The notes under the pieces: model-generated
Databases searched by the model: none
What the model was told of the DNA's origin: nothing
The model's input: the letters and a program-made list of their open reading frames with translations, nothing else
Made by a program: the position numbers and the translations under genes
Assembly: GCA_028289065.1 (NCBI GenBank)
Contig: JAQGHA010000009.1
Span: 1-64,000 of the forward strand
DNA length: 64,000 nucleotides
Direction of reading: 5' to 3'
From: Candidatus Saccharimonadota bacterium
GTDB lineage: Bacteria > Patescibacteriota > Saccharimonadia > Saccharimonadales > Saccharimonadaceae
Shown: positions 40,598 through 48,704 of the stretch, piece by piece
Position numbering within the stretch: the stretch's first letter is position 1
Layout of the letters: each line of letters starts with the position of its first letter

Positions 40598-41837
40598 CAA
40601 AGAAGAGCCAATGGTAATGCACATAGATCTAAACAGTGCTTTTGCCACAACGGAACAGCAGGCTCACCCAAGCCTTCGAGGCAAGCCAATGGGTGTAACA
40701 AATCGATTATCGAAAGAATGTTGCGTTATTGCAGCAAGCTATGAAGCAAAGGCGCTTGGTATCAAGGTCGGCACTCGGCTAAGCGAAGCCCGGGCTATAT
40801 GTCCAGATTTTATAATGCTTGAAACAGACGCGCCAAAATACCATGTCGTCTACCAGAAGCTTGTAACGATTATGAGAAGTTATTCCCCAAAGGTAGAAAT
40901 GAAAAGTATTGATGAAGGTATTATTGATTTCCACGGAATGGGACCCGTGCTTAATGGTCGAACACTTACTGAAATTGGCTACGAGATCAAGCAGCGTGTA
41001 AAAGATGAAATCGGTGATTGGATGCGAATCAACATCGGAATAGGAACTAACAGATTTTTAGCAAAGGAAGCTGCAGGCTGGCATAAACCTGATGGCTTAG
41101 ACGTGATCGACTATCGTAATTTAAAAGCATACTACAAAGACAGGAAGCTAACCGACCTTAGCGGAATTGCTGACGGTTACGGTGCTCGCCTAAACTCTTA
41201 TAATATTTTCAGCCCAATGCAGTTTTTAGCTGCCAAAGAGTACACTCTGAAAAAGCAGGTTTTCAGAAGTATCGTCGGGACGTATTGGTACCGACGACTA
41301 AGGGGTTGGGAAGTGGATGAATACGACACTAAGCTAGGTATGGTTGGCCGTCAATGGGTTGTCGCAAGCCCTACTCATAAAAGCGACTATCTACTCCCCT
41401 GTCTTGCATTCTTGTGCGAAACGGCCGGCGTGAAGCTTCGTTTTAGGAATGTTGAAGCGCGTGGTATATGTGTTTGGGCCACACTCCAAAACGGCGAGTT
41501 GTTTAGATTAAAGCGCATCTACAAATCGACATTCTTCACAAACCAAGAAGTATATCGCAGAGCGATGGAGCTTTTTAATAAACGTCCTAGTGGAGCAGTT
41601 GTTACAACCATAGGAGTGTATTGCTATAGCCTCGAGTCATCGAAAGAAAGCCAGCTTAGTATGTTTGAAGATATAGCAAAAATGGGTGACCTAACTAAAG
41701 CAATGGATGAGATAAATGAGTTTTATGGCAAGATGACGTTACACATGGCTACCACCCTTGAAGGAAAAAAGATCATCAAACAGAAGATACCGTTTGGTGG
41801 TACAGAGTACTTTGACCTACTTCTCAAGTCTGCCTAA
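40584..41837 (+). CDS. Y-family DNA polymerase (DinB/UmuC-like)
   Basis: VMHIDLNSAFATTEQQAHPSLRGKPMGV, MKSIDEGIIDF, NIGIGTNRFLAKEAA. Confidence 0.92.
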   Translation: MDDINKEEPMVMHIDLNSAFATTEQQAHPSLRGKPMGVTNRLSKECCVIAASYEAKALGIKVGTRLSEARAICPDFIMLETDAPKYHVVYQKLVTIMRSYSPKVEMKSIDEGIIDFHGMGPVLNGRTLTEIGYEIKQRVKDEIGDWMRINIGIGTNRFLAKEAAGWHKPDGLDVIDYRNLKAYYKDRKLTDLSGIADGYGARLNSYNIFSPMQFLAAKEYTLKKQVFRSIVGTYWYRRLRGWEVDEYDTKLGMVGRQWVVASPTHKSDYLLPCLAFLCETAGVKLRFRNVEARGICVWATLQNGELFRLKRIYKSTFFTNQEVYRRAMELFNKRPSGAVVTTIGVYCYSLESSKESQLSMFEDIAKMGDLTKAMDEINEFYGKMTLHMATTLEGKKIIKQKIPFGGTEYFDLLLKSA

Positions 41838-41913
41838 TAAATAACGAACTACACAAAGGTTACTAAAATTTGGAAAAGTTCTATAATAGCCCCAGAAAGC
41901 ATATGAATATTTC

Positions 41914-43146
41914 ATGATTATATATATTGATACTAATAAATATTTGCAATTCTTTACTCCCTCTAGTGAACAATTCAAGTCTCTTGAGATACTCAAAAAT
42001 AACATAAAGAGTAAGGACATTACGTTGCTCTTTCCACGTATAACTCAAGATGAGCTGCTTCGGAATGTGTTCTCAGTACAAGCAGTTTACGTGTCTGGCT
42101 TTAGAAAGCAAAGAAGCGAGCTCAAGATTAATTCATTTGCAGAGATTAACGCTGGTATCAAAAAAGACATCGAAAAAAAATTAAAGGTAATACAAGACGA
42201 TCTAAAGAAGCTTGAGACCGAATATCTGGCCGAGTCAGAAAAAATCCTGAATGACGACATAGCATTTTTCATAACTAATTCAGAAGCACCATCAGTTGAT
42301 GATGAGCTGTTTGAGGCTGCAAAGAAAAGAAGAATGCTAGGAAATCCGCCAGGAAAAACAGATTCAGTATTGCACATAGGTGATCAGGTTGTATGGGAAA
42401 CCATACTACGGGACTACACCCATGACGACGTGGTAATTGTCTCGGGAGATAAAGATTGGGCCAATCCACTCTCGTTGTACCTAAAAAAACCTGAGTTAGA
42501 CGATGTGTTAAAACGTGAATGGAAAGAGAAATCAAAAAAGAAAATTTCCCTTGAAACAAATCTCAGTTCGTTTGTTAAGAAAAATCTCAAATCTCAGATA
42601 CCAATTTCAGATGAAGAAGTCGAAAGAGAATCTGGCATCACGGAAGATACTATCGATACAGTTGAGGTCATTAATCGTCTAGGCACTATTAATTCAAATC
42701 CCTGGAGAGGTATAGACTTTAGCTCAATTAATAACAATATAGGCCTTGCGGATACACTGCAAGCAATGCATGGCATGACAAACAATTATGATATTGCCAA
42801 AAAAGCTTTTGGGGATTTCCAACCTATGAGCGAAATGATTAAGAGGAACATGACTGGCTTATCTTCGGTACAAGCAAGAATGTTCAAGGATTCTATGCCA
42901 AATATGGCAAAATTAATTAGTGATTCTATGCCTGATTTTTCTGGAGCTGCTTCGTTAATGAGGGATTCACTCTCAAGTTTGAATTCAACTGACTTTCGCA
43001 AAAGCTTGGGGTTAAATAATGATTTCTTAAATTGGAAATGCAAGTACTGTAAGGCTGAAAACCTATCTACTGCACTCACCTGCAATGTGTGCGGGAAGAG
43101 CCGTGATGAAGACGATAACGATAAGGCAATAGCTTCAAATAAGTAA
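41914..43146 (+). CDS. PIN-domain protein (DUF4935-like) with C-terminal RanBP2-type zinc finger
   Basis: MIIYIDTNKYLQFF N-terminal acidic motif, VVIVSGDKDWANP; C-terminal WKCKYCKAENLSTALTCNVCG. Confidence 0.75.
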   Translation: MIIYIDTNKYLQFFTPSSEQFKSLEILKNNIKSKDITLLFPRITQDELLRNVFSVQAVYVSGFRKQRSELKINSFAEINAGIKKDIEKKLKVIQDDLKKLETEYLAESEKILNDDIAFFITNSEAPSVDDELFEAAKKRRMLGNPPGKTDSVLHIGDQVVWETILRDYTHDDVVIVSGDKDWANPLSLYLKKPELDDVLKREWKEKSKKKISLETNLSSFVKKNLKSQIPISDEEVERESGITEDTIDTVEVINRLGTINSNPWRGIDFSSINNNIGLADTLQAMHGMTNNYDIAKKAFGDFQPMSEMIKRNMTGLSSVQARMFKDSMPNMAKLISDSMPDFSGAASLMRDSLSSLNSTDFRKSLGLNNDFLNWKCKYCKAENLSTALTCNVCGKSRDEDDNDKAIASNK

Positions 43147-43157
43147 TCGACCGTAAA

Positions 43158-44060
43158 TTAATATTGCCACAAATCCATCAAGCTCGGCTGTGTGTATTTG
43201 GGGAATTTATCACCGAAAATTTGTCCGAGCAGCTCAATTGCATTCTTATGATCACCGTCATACTCGGCCTGTGCGGCCCGCTTAGCTATGTTCTCTGCTG
43301 TCTTCAAACGCTGTAGAAAATTTGTATATTGTTGGAAGGTTAAGTGCTGCGATAAATCCCCACTGTGCCCACCTGGATCTTCCACCTTAATATAAGCAGG
43401 TGCCTTCTCAAAGAATAATGCAATCTCGCGAACGTAGTTATCACCCATTTTTGCGAACATTGTTGCGACCATTGTCTCCAGATGATATGAACTCAGTAAA
43501 GCTCCGTGTAATGAATTCCATTGTTTGATCAGTAATACAATGTGTTTCAGCCTGATACCTAGTACAGATTCCCTTGATTTATACCATGCTATTTGTGCAT
43601 CAGGATTTGTTGAAATCCACTGTCCATCTCCTCCCGGCAATGAGTAACCAGTACCGTCTGTAAAATAAAATACTGGTGCAATATCAACATGTAAGTCGTC
43701 TTTATAAAACAAGCGAACAGCTTGACCTCTACTACCGATTGTCTCAATCCTATAGTCAGACAAGGCGTTTCTTACTTTGTAAAGCATTTCTTGTGCATTA
43801 TTGAAGGTCCCGTGTATGTTCTTCTCGTTAGAAAACACTGCCAATACGTCAATATCACCAGGCGGCGAGGACATAGTGCCTTTAGCTGCTGAACCTATCA
43901 ACTGTGTACGCAATAGCGGCATATCAGAATCTGCTCCAAATGACTTTTCGAGATATTTATGCGTAGTTATCCGACGTTTTTCTAGAATTTCAACATGGCC
44001 CTGCTTTGGCAATAACTTGTTTAAATATTCATCTATTGCAGCTGCTGTATTATTGGCCAT
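43158..44060 (-). CDS. CD-NTase (SMODS-type nucleotidyltransferase), CBASS-like
   Basis: LIGSAAKGTMSSPPGDIDVLAVF (GS...DxD) and DDLHVDIAPVFYF (third Asp). Confidence 0.82.
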   Translation of the reverse strand: MANNTAAAIDEYLNKLLPKQGHVEILEKRRITTHKYLEKSFGADSDMPLLRTQLIGSAAKGTMSSPPGDIDVLAVFSNEKNIHGTFNNAQEMLYKVRNALSDYRIETIGSRGQAVRLFYKDDLHVDIAPVFYFTDGTGYSLPGGDGQWISTNPDAQIAWYKSRESVLGIRLKHIVLLIKQWNSLHGALLSSYHLETMVATMFAKMGDNYVREIALFFEKAPAYIKVEDPGGHSGDLSQHLTFQQYTNFLQRLKTAENIAKRAAQAEYDGDHKNAIELLGQIFGDKFPKYTQPSLMDLWQY

Positions 44061-44620
44061 TATTTATCGGCTTCATATTCCTGAAAGCCAGACTCGACAC
44101 TCTTTTTTGCCTTCTTCCAGGCTGAAACTGACGGTATTTCTGCGGTGGTATTCAATTCTTGCTGTCTTGCCACTAAAGATGATAAAGCTTGCCTGGCATC
44201 GTCATAACTCATTTTACTAACATCTACGTTTATGAATATGCGCGCATCTTGCTGAAGGGCTAGGTATGCGTTTGCTGCAGCATGTGCAGCAGTTTTTGTT
44301 TTGGGTGCACCAAGCGACGAAGCAACGGCCCCAAGACCTGCTGCACCTAGAGCTACCACACCAGCAATAGCACTACTCACCACCTCAGACAAAGCTCCGA
44401 CTCCAGCAATAGCAGCCATAATGGCCGATCCGCCACTCAACCATCGATCAACGAACCGCCAAGATTTTGAATACTCAAATTGCGTTTGTGCGCTATACAT
44501 GGCACTTTCGTGGACCCGTTCTGCCTCTTTGATCAACTGGTCCATCATATTGGTTTCGCTCATAGTGAATCCTTTTCTTATAATATTCTTAATTATAGAC
44601 CTTGTCTTACACATAGTCAT
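44060..44620 (-). CDS. SLATT-like 2-TM effector protein
   Basis: Two TM segments (GGSAIMAAIAGVGALSEVVSSAIAGVVALGAAGLGAVASSL) flanked by helices; stop/start overlap (TAATG) with CD-NTase. Confidence 0.75.
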   Translation of the reverse strand: MTMCKTRSIIKNIIRKGFTMSETNMMDQLIKEAERVHESAMYSAQTQFEYSKSWRFVDRWLSGGSAIMAAIAGVGALSEVVSSAIAGVVALGAAGLGAVASSLGAPKTKTAAHAAANAYLALQQDARIFINVDVSKMSYDDARQALSSLVARQQELNTTAEIPSVSAWKKAKKSVESGFQEYEADK

Positions 44621-44930
44621 TAAATCTCATTGAGCAGCGTACATAGTGGTCCTAACATGCATCATTACTCCCCCCCCTATGCTATGTATATTAAGCCAAC
44701 TGCGAACGGCGACCACACACCTACCTACATCTCTGTCTCTATAAAAAATACTGTTTTTTTTGGAAAATCATCAGGGGTAGAGCAAATATTAAATAATAGT
44801 AAAAATGCATCTTTTTTACAAAAAACGAAGATTGGACCACAAAAAATGAATACTAGTATGTCTCGCACATCCACAATATACGTGCGATAATCTTGATAAC
44901 GCACCAAGTAAAAGCCGGGAGACTATCACT

Positions 44931-46535
44931 GTGATCGAAAAAATTATGATTAAAAATTATCGTGCCTATCAGGACTTTACGCTGGAGTTTAATGATGGAA
45001 TGAATATCATTGTAGGTGATAACGATATAGGAAAATCCACATTGCTCGAAGCGGTGAATCTTGCGTTGACTTCAAAGCTAAATGGTAGACCTTTTGCCTT
45101 CGAGCTATCACCCTACTTGTTTAATAGCATTGCTACTGAAGAATATTTAGCCAAATTGATCGCAGGCGAAAAACCCACTCCTCCGGAGATAGTCATTGAT
45201 CTGTTTTTTAAGGAAAACGGCGAAACGGGTCTACTTAAAGGCTCCAACAATCTTACCGGCAATGATGCCGTTGGAGTGCGCATAAAGGCTTCAATGAGCT
45301 CAGATTACACTGTAGAGTATGAAAACTTTATCAGCGAGCCGGCTAAAATCAAACTAGTTCCTGCAGAATATTATAGTGTCGAATGGCTCGGCTTCTCGGG
45401 CAACGGCATAACCATGAAAAGTTTGCCAAGCTCTCCGTCTTTTATCGACGCTTCAGCGATAAAATTACAGAGCGGTGCCGACTACCACCTTCAATCGATA
45501 ATCAAGGAACACCTTGATCCAAAAGAACGCGTAGAGCTCTCACGAACCTACAGGAACACCCGTGAAGAATTTGCCGACCACGATTCCGTCAAAGCGATCA
45601 ACGTCAAGCTCGGCGGCTCTCAAGGCGACGTAAGCGATAGGAGCTTATCATTAGCAATAGACATCTCACAACGTTACACGTGGGAGAGCAGTTTAGTTGC
45701 TCACTTGGACGGAATGCCGTTCCAGTACGTAGGCAACGGTGAACAAAACACACTAAAAATACTCTTAGCACTAAACCGAAGAGCGGAAGATTCAAATGTT
45801 ATCTTAATCGAGGAGCCTGAAAATCATTTATCATTCTCCACACTCAATATGTTGGTCGCTAAAATAGCGAAGAAGTGCATCGATAAGCAAGTATTGATCA
45901 GTACCCATAGCTCCTATGTATTGAACAAGCTCGGTATGGATAGCCTTATTTTGCTCACAAGAACAACTGGAATTCGCATAGGCCAGGTACCTAATGAAAC
46001 CCAAGATTATTTTATGAAACTGTCCGGTTACGATACGCTTCGCCTTGTATTAGCCAAAAAAGTGATCCTAGTAGAAGGTCCGTCGGACGAATTGATAGTA
46101 CAGCGAGCATACATGGATGCGCATGCCGGTAGGCTTCCTATCGATGACGGAGTAGATGTAATCAACGTCAGAGGCTTATCATTCAAGCGCTTTTTAGACA
46201 TTGCCAAACTGCTAAAAAAGCCTTCACGCGTCGTTACAGATAACGATGGTAAGCCCGATGGTGCGGTGGAAGCGACATATTCAGAATACACAACCGAACC
46301 CATGATCGAGATACATGTAGGTAAAGATCCGCTATATAAAACACTCGAACCGCAAATCTTACATTCGAGCAATCGAGAAACTCTTAATAGAATACTAGGC
46401 ACAACTCATGCAACCGATGAACTGCTGGTTGAACATATGAAAAACAAAAACAATAAGACTACAGTAGCATTGAGGATATTTGAAAGCGCAGAGACCATTA
46501 CAATGCCGGAATATATCGTAGATGCCATCGCATAA
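44931..46535 (+). CDS. OLD-family ATPase-TOPRIM nuclease (GajA-like)
   Basis: IIVGDNDIGKSTLLEAV Walker A, ILIEEPENHLS, STHSSYVLNKL, TOPRIM VILVEGPSDELIVQRAY...VVTDNDGKPDG. Confidence 0.85.
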   Translation: MIEKIMIKNYRAYQDFTLEFNDGMNIIVGDNDIGKSTLLEAVNLALTSKLNGRPFAFELSPYLFNSIATEEYLAKLIAGEKPTPPEIVIDLFFKENGETGLLKGSNNLTGNDAVGVRIKASMSSDYTVEYENFISEPAKIKLVPAEYYSVEWLGFSGNGITMKSLPSSPSFIDASAIKLQSGADYHLQSIIKEHLDPKERVELSRTYRNTREEFADHDSVKAINVKLGGSQGDVSDRSLSLAIDISQRYTWESSLVAHLDGMPFQYVGNGEQNTLKILLALNRRAEDSNVILIEEPENHLSFSTLNMLVAKIAKKCIDKQVLISTHSSYVLNKLGMDSLILLTRTTGIRIGQVPNETQDYFMKLSGYDTLRLVLAKKVILVEGPSDELIVQRAYMDAHAGRLPIDDGVDVINVRGLSFKRFLDIAKLLKKPSRVVTDNDGKPDGAVEATYSEYTTEPMIEIHVGKDPLYKTLEPQILHSSNRETLNRILGTTHATDELLVEHMKNKNNKTTVALRIFESAETITMPEYIVDAIA

Positions 46536-47553
46536 CAACCTAGCTATTATCGCAGCAGCCGGTTCTCGAAAAACGGAGTATGTGATCGACAAGGCCTTAG
46601 GAATGCCCGACAAAAATGTCCTCATAACAACATATACGAACGAAAACCAACGCCAAATCATAGAACGTATCCAGGCAAAGAGCAATGGTACTGTTCCTGC
46701 TCACATTACTGTACTTGGCTGGTTTACATTCTTAGTTAATGAATGTGCAAGACCATATCAAAATGCTTTTACTCTTAAACCCGGCTACATGAAGTCATTA
46801 AATTTCATTGGTGAACGATACAGACTTACGTCAAAAAATTCACTCAGCTATTTCTTCGACAAAAACAGAGATATCTATCGCAATGGGGTATCTGATTTTG
46901 CGTGTGATGTAAACCAAATTACAGGCGGCAAAGTAATCGCTCGACTTGAGCAAATATGGGATCACATATTCATAGATGAGGTACAGGACCTGGTAGGCTT
47001 TGATCTTGACCTGCTTGATCGGCTCTTTGACTCAACAATAGGCATTACTTTAGTAGGAGATCCACGCCAGTACATGGTGCCAACGAATACAGCTAGCAAG
47101 TACAAGAAGTACAAAAAAGAGGGTCTGCTCGACTGGTTTGAGGAACGAAAAGCAAAAGTGACTATTGAACCACGCGTCCAAAGCCATAGATGCAATCAGA
47201 CAATTTGTGATTTTGCAGATGCACTTTTTCCCAATATGCCTTCGACAGAATCGCTAAACACAGAAGTAACTGGCCATGACGGCATTTTTATAATACCTCG
47301 TGCAGATGTCGCTGCTTACGTAGCAACCTATAAGCCAACTATATTACGCGAGAATAAGAACACAGATACTGAAGGGTTGGCAGCAATAAATATTGGTGTA
47401 TCTAAAGGTAGCACCTATGATCGTGTACTAATATTTCCAGCAAGTACTGTAATCCAGTACTACAAAAACCGTGACCTTGAAAACTTTAAGAGCCGAGAGC
47501 GTCTTTACGTAGCCGCTACTCGCGCCCGCTTCAGCGCGACATTCGTGGAGTAA
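46522..47553 (+). CDS. UvrD/PcrA-like helicase, short (GajB-like)
   Basis: IIAAAGSRKTEYV, HIFIDEVQDLVGFDLDLL, LVGDPRQ, RLYVAATRAR; overlaps upstream gene by 14 nt. Confidence 0.8.
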   Translation: MPSHNNLAIIAAAGSRKTEYVIDKALGMPDKNVLITTYTNENQRQIIERIQAKSNGTVPAHITVLGWFTFLVNECARPYQNAFTLKPGYMKSLNFIGERYRLTSKNSLSYFFDKNRDIYRNGVSDFACDVNQITGGKVIARLEQIWDHIFIDEVQDLVGFDLDLLDRLFDSTIGITLVGDPRQYMVPTNTASKYKKYKKEGLLDWFEERKAKVTIEPRVQSHRCNQTICDFADALFPNMPSTESLNTEVTGHDGIFIIPRADVAAYVATYKPTILRENKNTDTEGLAAINIGVSKGSTYDRVLIFPASTVIQYYKNRDLENFKSRERLYVAATRARFSATFVE

Positions 47554-47554
47554 C

Positions 47555-47791
47555 TTACCTGCCCTGAAGATTCCGAACGTCAGTATTAGTGAAGCCACGC
47601 TTACCCATTGCTTCGTCAAATCGCTGGTCCATATAGAAAAGATCTGCAATTCCACCTATAAAAAAATAGTTTAAGGTAATCAATCTTTTGAACCATTTCT
47701 CGCCTAGGTACATTCGGTTGATCGGGAACGGCATGATAGTACAAATGATTGTCAGCACTTTATAGGTTTTTCGATTTTTCACAGTATTCAC
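47555..47791 (-). CDS. TM2-domain small membrane protein
   Basis: 78 aa; FPINRMYLGEKWFKRLITLNYFFIGGIADLFYMDQRFDEA. Confidence 0.7.
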   Translation of the reverse strand: MNTVKNRKTYKVLTIICTIMPFPINRMYLGEKWFKRLITLNYFFIGGIADLFYMDQRFDEAMGKRGFTNTDVRNLQGR

Positions 47792-47825
47792 CTTCTTTAT
47801 TTAGCCCATATATACATCATGGGTC

Positions 47826-47977
47826 CGCTAAATAAAAAAGGACACCGTGACGGTGTTCTAAATCGTTTGTCCGCAATAAGCTTTCACCTACTGTTTCGCA
47901 CGGTGCCCATTTTTATAGGCGAATACCGCACGGAATTAATCCGGGCTAACTTATTGCGAATTTGAACGATTTAGAAC
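47826..47977 (-). ncRNA. Candidate structured ncRNA (long closing stem, internal hairpin, intrinsic terminator)
   Basis: Minus strand GTTCTAAATCGTT..CGCAATAAG pairs with CTTATTGCG..AACGATTTAGAAC; terminator ACACCG-tca-CGGTGT-CCTTTTTT; extended -10 TGGTATAAT about 7 nt upstream of the stem. Confidence 0.6.
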
Positions 47978-47983
47978 AAGTTG

Positions 47984-47992
47984 ATTATACCA
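47984..47992 (-). promoter_or_regulatory. Extended -10 promoter (TGGTATAAT) of candidate ncRNA
   Basis: Minus strand TGGTATAAT, TSS predicted at the start of the closing stem; -35 is weak. Confidence 0.55.
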
Positions 47993-48035
47993 TGCTCTTA
48001 GGACTTAACAGAGACAAGGGATATAATGGTCATCA

Positions 48036-48476
48036 ATGCGCAAGAACAATAGCCAACACGATTATGGAATCGTCTCCGATATACCTCAGGACGGTGACGT
48101 TTTGTATTGGCTGGATTACGATACGGACCAAGGAATACTTAAGTTGAACGGTATTAGGATCCAGCGGTTCCAATGGGGTAAACAGGCCGACATGCTTTTC
48201 ACAGAACTGTTCAGTCAGGCTGACGATATTAAAGTACTGGAAATCCAAGATGGATCAGTGGACTTTAACCCCATCGTAAATAACATTAAAATGCCACTTC
48301 TTTTCCGCAAGGCAATCTTTAGAACGTCCGACAGTGGAAACAAAATGCAAATCACAACCAGAATCAACAGGGAAATGCTTAAGAAGCACCGCGTTTTACA
48401 ATCGACAGTCGATGATTACATCACCGAAAAACGTGATGCTTTATACAAATCAGAAAAAACCAATAAAGTTCAATAA
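48036..48476 (+). CDS. Hypothetical protein
   Basis: 146-aa ORF inside the element. Confidence 0.55.
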   Translation: MRKNNSQHDYGIVSDIPQDGDVLYWLDYDTDQGILKLNGIRIQRFQWGKQADMLFTELFSQADDIKVLEIQDGSVDFNPIVNNIKMPLLFRKAIFRTSDSGNKMQITTRINREMLKKHRVLQSTVDDYITEKRDALYKSEKTNKVQ

Positions 48477-48525
48477 AACTAAATAGAAAAACGACAGAGC
48501 CGTTCGCTCGTGTGACTATAGTCCC

Positions 48526-48675
48526 ATGAACACAACTTCACCAGTAAAAAACATACAGGCAGAAAGCCTTATTGACCTGGTCGAAGTACTTGAAAAGATT
48601 GAGCTGAATTACAATCGTATCGAATCAAACAGCGTAAGCATGACTGGTAAAAATGGACAGATTATTGTCTACTAG
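48526..48675 (+). CDS. Small hypothetical protein upstream of integrase (recombination directionality factor not excluded)
   Basis: 49-aa ORF MNTTSPVKNIQAESLIDLVEVLEKIELNYNRIESNSVSMTGKNGQIIVY. Confidence 0.45.
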   Translation: MNTTSPVKNIQAESLIDLVEVLEKIELNYNRIESNSVSMTGKNGQIIVY

Positions 48676-48704
48676 TATTCCTGGTTTAGTATAGACTGGT
48701 AAAA

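Noticed and set aside
44650-44665. C8 homopolymer in the CBASS/Gabija intergenic region as a phase-variation tract
   Set aside because: Lies outside any supported CDS and has no clear promoter-spacing role.
48526-48675. Assigning the 49-aa ORF upstream of the integrase as its directionality factor
   Set aside because: Position is suggestive but there is no recognisable motif; kept as hypothetical.
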